Positions 15,483 through 22,991 of a DNA stretch of 37,082 nucleotides are shown here, in pieces. The stretch is from assembly GCA_009784565.1 (NCBI GenBank), contig WRBL01000019.1, positions 1-37,082 of the forward strand, given 5' to 3'. Source of the stretch: Streptosporangiales bacterium (lineage in GTDB: Bacteria; Actinomycetota; Actinomycetes; Streptosporangiales; Streptosporangiaceae). A model generated the notes under the pieces. It saw only the letters and a program-made list of their open reading frames with translations, was not told where the DNA came from and made no database searches. Position 1 is the stretch's first letter; every line of letters starts with the position of its first letter. Both the position numbers and the translations under genes were made by a program.

Positions 15483-15938
15483 ATGGCCACCACCAGCCCG
15501 CGTCACGTCGCCCCGCAGCGGTCCGCCAGTATCTTCAACAACATCGTCGGCCGCGCCACCAGGCTCGGAATCAGCGTCTACGGCTCCCGCGTGCTGTCCG
15601 TGAAGGGCCGCAAGTCCGGCCAGTGGCGGTCCGTCCCGGTCAACCCCCTCGCCCTCGACGGTGAGCGCTACCTGGTCTCGCCGCGCGGCAACACCCACTG
15701 GGTCCGCAACCTGCGGGCCGCCGGCGGCGAGGGCGAACTGCGGATCGGCCGCCGGACCGAGCGGTTCACGGCGACCGAGATCGGCGACGACGCCAAGCCC
15801 GCCGTCCTGCGGGCCTACCTCAAGCGGTGGGCATGGGAGGTCGGCGCCTTCTTCGACGGCGTCAACGCGAAGTCCCCGGAGGAAACCCTCCGGGGGATCG
15901 CGCCCGGATACCCGATATTCCGCATTACTTCACGGTAA
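15483..15938 (+). CDS. F420H2-type nitroreductase/quinone reductase family protein (Ddn-like)
   Basis: 151 aa split-beta-barrel protein of the deazaflavin-dependent nitroreductase family (DUF385, FDOR-A). The family pattern runs from residue 25 on: RLGISVYGSRVLSVKGRKSGQWRSVPVNPL, then RYLVSPRGNTHWVRNLRAAGG and EGELRIGRR. The TRKSGQ-type and GNTHWVRNLRA blocks line the F420 pocket in studied members. It probably reduces quinone-like or aromatic substrates with F420H2. A purine-rich AGGAAG lies just before the ATG. Twin operators of the divergent TetR gene lie upstream, so expression is probably induced by a TetR ligand. Confidence 0.85.
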   Translation: MATTSPRHVAPQRSASIFNNIVGRATRLGISVYGSRVLSVKGRKSGQWRSVPVNPLALDGERYLVSPRGNTHWVRNLRAAGGEGELRIGRRTERFTATEIGDDAKPAVLRAYLKRWAWEVGAFFDGVNAKSPEETLRGIAPGYPIFRITSR

Positions 15939-16009
15939 ATTATGCGCATACTCCGGCACTTCCGGGAAAGCCCCTAAACGACAGCCCTCTCGCGACCAGG
16001 GTCCGGAGT

Positions 16010-16663
16010 ATGCATCCGACGCATCCGCCACTGCCGCCCCTCGACTCCGCCCTCATCGGGCTGGGGGCCCTCGCCCTCACCCTGATCCCGGTGGTGCGGG
16101 CGCTGTCCGGGCACTTCTCCGCGATGGGCCGCGAGGGGGCGCACGCCCTGCTCGCGATCTTCCTCGGGTTCTCCGTGGCCGAAATCGCCCTGGACCGGCA
16201 CTCCGGAGGCAAGACCAAGGTGATCGCGGGCGAGGGCCTCCGCCTGGTCCTCGTACTGGCCCTGGGCTACCTCGGCCCCAGCCTGTTCGGGCTGGCGGCG
16301 GCCTGGATCATCTCCGTGGGCCGCCCGGCCGCCGTCATCTGGCTGGCGGCCATGCTGCTGGTGCTGATGATGTTCCTGATCGCCCGGTCCTTCGGCTATA
16401 TCTCGGTGCCGATCGCGATCATCGCCCTGGTCGGGATCCTCCGGTTCGCCCGCGGCACGCCGGAGGTATTCATCGCCTACGCGCTGGCCTGGCTCCTGCT
16501 GCTCTCCGGCCTGCGTCACGCCCTCATCGACGGGATCAAGGCCGAGGACGCCCACAACCTGCGCAAGGCCACGTTCATGCCCCGCGCGCTGTGGGCACTG
16601 GCCTGGATGATCGGGGCGGGCGCCGCGCTGCTCCTCGGCGGCAAGCTCCTCATCTACGGCTGA
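16010..16663 (+). CDS. M50B-like integral membrane protein with degenerate zinc motif
   Basis: 217 aa with about six membrane helices. Layout and motifs follow actinobacterial M50B membrane metallopeptidases: the first-helix motif is followed by a Gly-rich GKTKVIAGEG segment, then LGYLGPSLFGLAAA and a C-terminal HNLRKATFMPRALWALAW. Where relatives have HEGGH, this protein has REGAH (R41-E42-G43-A44-H45), so the first zinc His is replaced by Arg. It is therefore probably not an active metalloprotease, or it works in another way. I chose the ATG at 16010, with AGGG about 8 bases upstream; the frame is open further upstream but would overlap the previous gene. It ends 8 bases from a convergent epimerase gene. 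Confidence 0.7.
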   Translation: MHPTHPPLPPLDSALIGLGALALTLIPVVRALSGHFSAMGREGAHALLAIFLGFSVAEIALDRHSGGKTKVIAGEGLRLVLVLALGYLGPSLFGLAAAWIISVGRPAAVIWLAAMLLVLMMFLIARSFGYISVPIAIIALVGILRFARGTPEVFIAYALAWLLLLSGLRHALIDGIKAEDAHNLRKATFMPRALWALAWMIGAGAALLLGGKLLIYG

Positions 16664-16671
16664 CGCCGCGC

Positions 16672-17670
16672 CTACCGCTCCGGCACCCCGTACGTGCCGG
16701 CCAGCTTGTCCATCAGCGCGTCCAGCTTCTCATTGACCACCTGGCGGGCCGGGTCGCCCGTGTACCACGCCGCGATTTCCCTCGCGCCACGTTCGAAGGG
16801 GATCACCGCGCGCCAGCCGGGAACGAGCGACTTGATCTTGGAGTTGTCGAAGATCACCGAGTGGGTCTTGTCGCCGAGCAGCCCGGCCCCCCACTCCGGG
16901 TCGGCGGCGGCGATGACGTCGGAGGGCACGTGGGTGATCCGCGGGGTCACCCCGAGCGCGGCGCCCAGCGTGTGCGCGATCTGGTTCCAGGTCAGGACGT
17001 CGTCGGAGGTGATCCCGACGGCCTCCCCGAGGGTCCGCGCGTGGCCGAGCAGCGGGACGAACGCCCGGGCGAAGTCCTCGTGGTGGGTCACCGTCCACAA
17101 CGACGTCCCGTCCCCGTGGACGATCACCGGCTTGCCCGCGATCATCCGGGCCAGGGAGGTCCACCCGCCCGACAGCACCGTCTTGGTCTTGTCGTAGGTG
17201 TGGGAGGGCCGCACGATCGTGGCCGGGAACCCGGTGGCCCGGTACTCGGCCGTCAGCAGGTCCTCCGCGGCGATCTTGTCACGGGAGTACTGCCAGTACG
17301 GGTTCCGCAGGGGCGTGGACTCGGTGATCGGCAGCCGGAGCACTGGCTTGGCGTAGGCCGAGGCGGTCGAGATGAACACGTACTGCCCGGTCCGGCCGCG
17401 GAAAAGCTCGATGTCCGCCCGCACGTGCTCCGGGGTGAACGCGACCCAGTCCACGACCGAGTCGAACTCGAGGTCCCCGAGCGCGGCCCGGACGGAGTCC
17501 GGGTCCCTCGCGTCGCCGCGCAGTTCCCGCGCCCCCTCCGGAAGCGGCCGGTCCGCGGTCTGTCCCCGGTTCAGGACGTACAGATCGATCCCGGACTCGA
17601 CCGCGACCCGCGCGCAGGCCGAGGAAATGACTCCGCTTCCGCCGATGAAGAGAACCTTGAGCTTGCTCAT
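16672..17670 (-). CDS. NAD-dependent epimerase/dehydratase (extended SDR)
   Basis: 332 aa. Rossmann signature GGSGVIS (residues 10-16) near the N-terminus, followed by the core strand VDWVAFTPEHV, FISTASAYA and the catalytic Y128-S-R-D-K132. The C-terminal half (HEDFARAFVPLLGH, LTWNQIAHTLGAALG) is the substrate side of NDP-sugar-epimerase or dehydratase relatives. The substrate is unknown. It starts 28 bases after the stop of the NB-ARC/TPR gene on the same strand, so the two may share a transcript. If so, it could supply or alter a metabolite linked to that protein; nothing in the sequence proves this. Confidence 0.82.
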   Translation of the reverse strand: MSKLKVLFIGGSGVISSACARVAVESGIDLYVLNRGQTADRPLPEGARELRGDARDPDSVRAALGDLEFDSVVDWVAFTPEHVRADIELFRGRTGQYVFISTASAYAKPVLRLPITESTPLRNPYWQYSRDKIAAEDLLTAEYRATGFPATIVRPSHTYDKTKTVLSGGWTSLARMIAGKPVIVHGDGTSLWTVTHHEDFARAFVPLLGHARTLGEAVGITSDDVLTWNQIAHTLGAALGVTPRITHVPSDVIAAADPEWGAGLLGDKTHSVIFDNSKIKSLVPGWRAVIPFERGAREIAAWYTGDPARQVVNEKLDALMDKLAGTYGVPER

Positions 17671-17698
17671 GATCTCAAGCCTACGAGGCGGCCGCCGG

Positions 17699-19684
17699 TC
17701 AGTTGACGGTGTTCTTCTGGGTGTTGTGGTCGCCCACCTGGACGCCCTGCCCGCCGGAGATCGTCACGGCGTACTTGCCGGACGCCGCGCCCTCGCCGTC
17801 GGTCAGCCAGCACGCCTTCCCGCTTCCCGGGTTCGCGGCCGCGAGATTCTTCCGGCATATCTCCGTGCAGGGATGCTCGTTCCCCAGTACCCGTTCAAGG
17901 CCGGCTAGTGCCTCCTCATACAGCGAGATGGCTTCTTGCCTCCGATCGGCAGTCACATACGCGTAGGCGAGGTTGTACCGGGATGTCAGCGTGTCATAGT
18001 GGTCCTCTCCCAGCACCTGCGCCTGTTCCGCCAGCGTCTGCTCCAGCAGCAGGATTCCGTCCCTCTCCCGGCCCCCTTCCTGATAGGCGACTGCCAGGTT
18101 ATTCCGCGACCGCAGCGTTTCCGGATGCTCCTCCCCCAGCATCCGCACCCGGTCAGCCAGCGTCCGCTCGAACAGCGGAATCGCTTGCCGGAACGCGACC
18201 GTCTCATTCCGCGACGCAAGCGAGCCTGAATGCTCCTCTCCCAGGAGCCGGGTCCCGTCCTCGACCAGAAGGTCCCCGCTTCCTCCGGTCACGTGAGCCA
18301 GGTGGCCGAGTTCGTTGAGGCACCATAGCGCCCACACTCGCCTGACAATCAGTTCCCGGCAGAGCGACGCGTCACGGTCGCGCAGGTAAGGCGTGAGGTG
18401 AACGTTCAGCGCGATGACCTGCCGCACGGCCTCCCGGGCGGCCGACCGATTCTCCCGGGGGTCTCCGAGCGCGGCAGCGAGGCCGGAGAGCAGCGCGCAG
18501 ATGCCGGAGCCGAGAGGGAGGAGGATACCTTCGCGGGCTCGCCGTTCCCGGCAGACCCGCGTGACAAGCCGGTGCGCCGTCACCATGGAACCGTCCCCGC
18601 CGAACGTTAGCAGCGATGCGTCTGCCAGCAGGGCAAGCGCCTCATCGATCATGTGCTCCGTCAGGGGTCCCTGGCCGTCGAACCGCCCGAAGACGCCAGC
18701 CGCGCCCGCGGCATACAGAAATTCCCTCGAGACTCCGCCAGGAGGCATCAGGGAGACCGTGTCGAGCAGATCGCGGCACAGACTTGTCGCATCGGCGGAC
18801 GCGACAGCCTCCACGGACAGCACCACAGACTCGGCGACTCCGCGCGGGTACGGTTCTCCCTGGCGGGGAATCAGGTACCGGTCGATCGAAATCGAACGCA
18901 GTCGTTTCAGGTAGGTCGAGTACGGCAGCCGCTGAGCGGCGACCACCGCAGCGGCCTGGGCAAGGGCCAGGGGCAGGTAGCCAAGTTCTTCCGCCAGTTC
19001 ACGAGCGGCATCTGAGACGTCGCAGCCGGTCCGCTCGCGGAAGAACGCCAGCGCCTCGGCCTCTGTGAACACGTCGACCTGGACGGGGAGGCCGAGACAG
19101 GCCGCGCTCGACACCGTGCTGGTAATCAGGACCTGCGCTTTTCCGGCGGAAGGCAGAAACGGGCGCAATTCAGCCACATCAGTAACATTGTCGAATACCA
19201 GAAGGGAACGGTCGCCGTCGGCTTCCAGCCGGTTCCGGACCAATTCGCCAACCGACTCAACAGCGTCGCACTGGGACGCCTCGATACCGAGCCGGGCCGC
19301 GACAGCGGTCAGGCCGTTTAGCACTCCGGCCTGGTCCTCCGCGTCTATCCAGGCAACCAGGTGCCAGCCGTCGTCGATACGCCGCCGGGCGTAGGCGGCC
19401 GCGACCTGCGTCTTGCCAGTGCCGCGCATTCCCGTTACCGCGCGGACCACGGAGACGCCGGGACCGGCTTTGGCGAGAACGGAAAGCATGTCCTCCCGGG
19501 GCTGGAACGCGGGCGGGGCCTGCGGGACCTTCCCCGCCACCATCGGTCCCGCCGCGGCTGACGCCGGGCAGTTATAAACAATCTTGTTATGATCTCCGAC
19601 CTGGAGACCCTGGCCCTCACGGACTTCCACGGCAAGCGCGCGAGGTGTTTGCTCGTTGCAGGTATCAGCGCTCATGACGGCCAC
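17699..19684 (-). CDS. NB-ARC/TPR (NLR-like STAND) protein with RHIM-like motif at both termini
   Basis: 661 aa. A nucleotide-binding STAND module has Walker A GMRGTGKT (85-92), Walker B LLVFDN (D165), a sensor strand QVLITST and GYLPLAL (235-241). A helical region follows, then TPR repeats at about 475-615 of the kinesin-light-chain type (LGEEHPETLRSRNNLAVAY, LGEDHYDTLTSRYNLAYAY). Both ends carry the same short motif: GQGLQVGDHN (24-33) and GQGVQVGDHN (645-654), followed by Asn/Gln-rich residues. Its core LQVG/VQVG is that of RHIM amyloid motifs, and such motifs occur on bacterial NLR-like proteins and their death effectors. It probably senses a signal through the TPRs, oligomerises with ATP and nucleates amyloid-type signalling. 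No adjacent effector with the motif was seen. Start is GTG 19684, or ATG 19675. Confidence 0.85.
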   Translation of the reverse strand: MAVMSADTCNEQTPRALAVEVREGQGLQVGDHNKIVYNCPASAAAGPMVAGKVPQAPPAFQPREDMLSVLAKAGPGVSVVRAVTGMRGTGKTQVAAAYARRRIDDGWHLVAWIDAEDQAGVLNGLTAVAARLGIEASQCDAVESVGELVRNRLEADGDRSLLVFDNVTDVAELRPFLPSAGKAQVLITSTVSSAACLGLPVQVDVFTEAEALAFFRERTGCDVSDAARELAEELGYLPLALAQAAAVVAAQRLPYSTYLKRLRSISIDRYLIPRQGEPYPRGVAESVVLSVEAVASADATSLCRDLLDTVSLMPPGGVSREFLYAAGAAGVFGRFDGQGPLTEHMIDEALALLADASLLTFGGDGSMVTAHRLVTRVCRERRAREGILLPLGSGICALLSGLAAALGDPRENRSAAREAVRQVIALNVHLTPYLRDRDASLCRELIVRRVWALWCLNELGHLAHVTGGSGDLLVEDGTRLLGEEHSGSLASRNETVAFRQAIPLFERTLADRVRMLGEEHPETLRSRNNLAVAYQEGGRERDGILLLEQTLAEQAQVLGEDHYDTLTSRYNLAYAYVTADRRQEAISLYEEALAGLERVLGNEHPCTEICRKNLAAANPGSGKACWLTDGEGAASGKYAVTISGGQGVQVGDHNTQKNTVN

Positions 19685-19774
19685 ATATTCTCACGCTGCG
19701 CTGTTACATGGTGACAATTTCGCCGATCCGCGCAGGACAGCAGGGGAACAGCGGAACGACGACGATCCGTTCGG

Positions 19775-19795
19775 GATAATGGGTCATGATCATGA
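19775..19795 (+). promoter_or_regulatory. Candidate promoter and palindrome upstream of the first BI-1 gene
   Basis: GATAAT at 19775-19780 is a good -10 match. Four bases downstream is a perfect 12-base palindrome TCATGATCATGA (19784-19795), placed where a repressor would block initiation. A GAGGAG ribosome binding site follows at 19805-19810. No strong -35 was found. Confidence 0.4.
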
Positions 19796-19819
19796 TCGTC
19801 GGTTGAGGAGACGCGCTCC

Positions 19820-20476
19820 ATGCACGGGACCATTGCCTACCGTCCGTACGGGGTCAGCAGCCGGGACCGCGGGCGGACCCTGTTCGGGCAGACGATGGGC
19901 CTGGTCGCGATGACGGCCGGGTTCTTCGCGCTCGGAGCGTACGCGGGGCGGAGCCTGAGCCACGTCGTGGCCTTCGGCGCGTACATCGCCGCGTTCGTGA
20001 TCCTGCTGGTCATGCGGTTCGCGGCCCGCCGGTCGGCCGGGTTCTCGACCGCGCTGCTGATGCTCTTCGGGGTGCTCATCGGGGCCGGGTCCTCGCCGAT
20101 GCTGGTGGTCTACGCGGACTACGACCCGCAGGTGCTGTGGCAGGCGGGCGGGGCGACGGCGCTGTTCGTCGCTGCCTTCGGGTCGATCGGGTACATGACC
20201 CGCCGGAACCTGTACTGGCTGGCCCGGGTGTCGTTTTTCGCGCTGCTGCTGCTGTTCGCGTTCGGGATCGTGATGATTTTCGTCCATATCCCGCACGGCT
20301 CGCAGATTTACGCGGGCCTCGGCCTTGTCGTCTTCGCCGGGCTGACGATGGCCGACTTCCAGCGGCTGCGGCGCGCCCAGGGGCTGAATTCCGCGCCGCT
20401 CCTGGCGGCCTCCATCTTCCTCGACATCCTGAACGTGTTTTTCTTTTTCCTGCGTATTTTCGCCCGGGAGAACTAG
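19820..20476 (+). CDS. Bax inhibitor-1 / YccA family membrane protein
   Basis: 218 aa with seven hydrophobic segments. The family signature is clear: an N-terminal LFGQTMGLVAMTAGFFALGAYAG, a central GSIGYMTRRNL, and the C-terminal FAGLTMADFQRLRRAQG and LLAASIFLDILNVFFFFLRIF. BI-1 proteins are membrane channel-like or stress proteins; bacterial members (YccA, YbhL, BsYetJ) are tied to pH-gated calcium leak and to FtsH proteolysis. It starts at ATG 19820 behind GAGGAG. It is divergent from the NB-ARC/TPR gene across 135 bases and 15 bases before a second BI-1-like gene. Confidence 0.85.
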   Translation: MHGTIAYRPYGVSSRDRGRTLFGQTMGLVAMTAGFFALGAYAGRSLSHVVAFGAYIAAFVILLVMRFAARRSAGFSTALLMLFGVLIGAGSSPMLVVYADYDPQVLWQAGGATALFVAAFGSIGYMTRRNLYWLARVSFFALLLLFAFGIVMIFVHIPHGSQIYAGLGLVVFAGLTMADFQRLRRAQGLNSAPLLAASIFLDILNVFFFFLRIFAREN

Positions 20477-20491
20477 CGCGATAATTGTCGT

Positions 20492-21184
20492 GTGCGCCTC
20501 CGCCACGCGCGCCGGGACCCGGCGCTCTTCTCCCAGGCCCTGGGCTTCATCGCGGCCACCGCGGGATGTTTCGCGGGAGGCGCCTGGGCCGGGCCGCACC
20601 TGGCGACCGGAATCGCCCTGATCGCCTATCCCGCCGTGTTCGGCTGCCTGGTGTCGCTCCCGGTCGCCGCCCGGCGATCGCCCGGTTGCTCCACCACCCT
20701 GATGCTGTCGTTCGGCGCGGTCACAGGACTGGTACTCGCCCGGACCGCCGCCTACTACGGCGTGGCCGACCCTCGGCTCATGTGCCAGGCCGCCGGCATG
20801 GCGGGCCTGCTGACCGCGGCCTGCGGCCTGGCCGTGTACCTGGCCCGGCCGGGCCTGGCCCCGCTGGCCCGGGTCCTGCTGTCGGAGGCCCTGGCCATGA
20901 CGCTGTGCGGCATCGTGCTGGTCTCGGAGTACATGGCGCTGCCGTCGGCCGGCTGGGCGGCCATCGCCGCCGCCGCGTACTTCTCGCTGTCCGCGCTCGG
21001 CCTTTCCCTGATGGGCCGGATACGGGATTTCACGTCCGCGCCCCTGCTCGCCGCGGCGGTATTCGCGGCCCCCGCGGACATTTTCTTCCTCGCGCTCCGC
21101 AATTCTCTGAGGCGGGCCTGTGACGCCGCTTTCCTCAGAGAGGCCGGAATAGCGGTGCGCGGAGGAGGAGCGACGATCCGTTAG
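20492..21184 (+). CDS. Diverged Bax inhibitor-1-like membrane protein
   Basis: 230 aa from GTG 20492, 15 bases after the first BI-1 gene and surely co-transcribed. The hydrophobic plan matches its neighbour: DPALFSQALGFIAATAGCFAGGAWAG parallels the first helix, TSAPLLAAAVFAAPADIFFLALRNSLR parallels the last. The signature motifs have decayed: MTRRNL becomes LARPGL, and the DFQRLRRAQG block becomes LMGRIRDF. A basic cytoplasmic tail of about 25 residues is added. It looks like a tandem duplicate that has diverged, perhaps to form a heteromer. No clear ribosome binding site is seen, so translation may depend on the gene before it. Confidence 0.65.
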   Translation: MRLRHARRDPALFSQALGFIAATAGCFAGGAWAGPHLATGIALIAYPAVFGCLVSLPVAARRSPGCSTTLMLSFGAVTGLVLARTAAYYGVADPRLMCQAAGMAGLLTAACGLAVYLARPGLAPLARVLLSEALAMTLCGIVLVSEYMALPSAGWAAIAAAAYFSLSALGLSLMGRIRDFTSAPLLAAAVFAAPADIFFLALRNSLRRACDAAFLREAGIAVRGGGATIR

Positions 21185-21200
21185 GAAATAATTCTCCCGT

Positions 21201-22991
21201 TCACGCCTTGGCGGCGTCGTCGGAGGCGAGCGCGAGAAGTTCGGCGGCGTGGGCCTGGCCGTACTCGGAATCTTCCATGCCCGCCAGCATCCGGGACAGT
21301 TCCCGGACCCGGCCGTCCCGGTTCAGTCGCATCACCCCGCTGCTGGTGATCGAGCCGTCGCTGGCCTTGGCGATCATCAGGTGGTTGTCCGCGAACGCGG
21401 CGACCTGGGGCAGGTGGGTGACCACGATGACCTGCGCCAGCCGGGCCAGCTTCGCCAGGCGGCGGCCGATCTCGACGGCCGCCTTGCCGCCCACGCCCGC
21501 GTCAACCTCGTCGAACACGAACGTCGGCACCGGGTCCGCGCCGGCGAACACCACCTCGATCGCGAGCATCACGCGGGACAGCTCGCCGCCGGAGGCCCCC
21601 TTGTTCAGGGGCAGCGCCGGCGCGCCCGGGTTCGCCGCCAGCCGCAGCTCGACGTCGTCCTTCCCGTGCGGGCCGGGCTCGGGCAGCTCGGTGATCAGCG
21701 CGGTCACCCGGGCGTGCGGCATGGCCAGGGCGGTCAGCTCCGCGGTCACGTCGTCGGCGAACCGGTCCGCGGCGGCCTGCCGCAGCTCCGACAGCTTCCC
21801 GGCCAGCTCGGCGACCTCGGCGGCGAGAGCGCTCTCCTCCTCCGCCAGCGAGGCGATCTTGTCGTCGTCGCCTTCCAGCTCGGCGGAGCGCAGAGCCGCG
21901 CGTCGGCCCCAGTCCAGGACGGCCTCGATCTCGTCGGGTTCCTGCTCCTCCAGCGTGTTGCTGTTATCAGGCTCCTCGGCCGGGTAGCCGTTGACGCGGG
22001 AGGAGATGCCGCCGGGACCGTAGGCGCGGACCAGCCGGACCAGGGACGCCCGGCGCTCCTGCACCGCGGCCAGGCGCGCCGGGTCGGCGTCGATCGACTG
22101 AAGGTAGGTGGCCAGTTCGGCCGCGACGTCGGAGACCAGGTAGGCCGCCTCCGACATGCGGTCCGCTACTCCGGACAGCTCGGCGTCATGCTGCCGGACG
22201 CCGTCCAGGGCCTGACGGGCCTGGCCCAGCAGGGTCAGGGCATCGGCGCCCTCGTCCACGGCCGCCGGGTCGCCCTGCAGGGCGCCGTGAGCCAGCGCGG
22301 CCGCGCCCTGCAGGGCGTCGGCGTTGGCCAGCCGTTCTTCCTCGACGCGCAGTTCCCCGGCTTCCCCGGCGACGGGCGAGAGCTTCTCCAGCTCGTCCAG
22401 GCCGAGCTTCAGGGCCTCGGCCTCGGCCTGCCGGGCCTGGGCGTCGTCCGTCAGCGTCTGGAGTTCCTCCCGGGCCGCCCGGTGCCGCGTGTAGGCGCGC
22501 TGGTAGTCCGCCAGCACCGTGGACAGCCCGCTCCCGGCGTACTTGTCCAGCGCGTCCCGCTGCCGCCCCGGCTTGAGCAGCTGCTGCTGATCGGTCTGGC
22601 CGTGGACCGCGACCAGGTCATCGGCCAGGTAGGTCAGCAGCGACACCGGCACCGACCGGCCCCCGGCGAACGCCCGGGACCGGCCCTCGGCCGAGACGGT
22701 CCGGGTCAGCACCAGCGACCCGTCCTCGTCCACGTCGCCGCCGGCCTCCTCCACCTGCCCGGCCACCTTGCTGTCTTTCTCGACCTTCAGGCGTCCTTCG
22801 ACCGTGGCCCGGTCGGTAGTCCGGCGAACCCGTGCGGGGTCCGCGCGCCCTCCGAACAGCAGGCCCAGGCCGGTGACCACCATCGTCTTGCCCGCCCCGG
22901 TCTCTCCCGTCAGCGCGGTGAACCCCGGTGACAGCTCGAGCAGCGCGTCGTCGATGACCCCGAGCCCGCTGATGCGCACTTCCTCAAGCAT
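21201..22991 (-). CDS. recN: DNA repair protein RecN
   Basis: 596 aa SMC-like ATPase that acts at double-strand breaks. Walker A GETGAGKT lies at about residue 30-37, followed by a long coiled coil with many Glu, Leu and Ala. The C-terminal ABC signature is NKGASGGELSRVMLA and Walker B FVFDEVDAGVGG, with VIVVTHLPQVAAFAD after it. I place the start at ATG 22991 (MLEEVRISGLGVIDDA), which overlaps the end of nadK by 8 bases. The open frame continues to 23192, but that part overlaps nadK and lacks family sequence. In many actinobacteria steA follows immediately; here the next gene is the convergent BI-1 paralogue, 16 bases away. Confidence 0.96.
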   Translation of the reverse strand: MLEEVRISGLGVIDDALLELSPGFTALTGETGAGKTMVVTGLGLLFGGRADPARVRRTTDRATVEGRLKVEKDSKVAGQVEEAGGDVDEDGSLVLTRTVSAEGRSRAFAGGRSVPVSLLTYLADDLVAVHGQTDQQQLLKPGRQRDALDKYAGSGLSTVLADYQRAYTRHRAAREELQTLTDDAQARQAEAEALKLGLDELEKLSPVAGEAGELRVEEERLANADALQGAAALAHGALQGDPAAVDEGADALTLLGQARQALDGVRQHDAELSGVADRMSEAAYLVSDVAAELATYLQSIDADPARLAAVQERRASLVRLVRAYGPGGISSRVNGYPAEEPDNSNTLEEQEPDEIEAVLDWGRRAALRSAELEGDDDKIASLAEEESALAAEVAELAGKLSELRQAAADRFADDVTAELTALAMPHARVTALITELPEPGPHGKDDVELRLAANPGAPALPLNKGASGGELSRVMLAIEVVFAGADPVPTFVFDEVDAGVGGKAAVEIGRRLAKLARLAQVIVVTHLPQVAAFADNHLMIAKASDGSITSSGVMRLNRDGRVRELSRMLAGMEDSEYGQAHAAELLALASDDAAKA

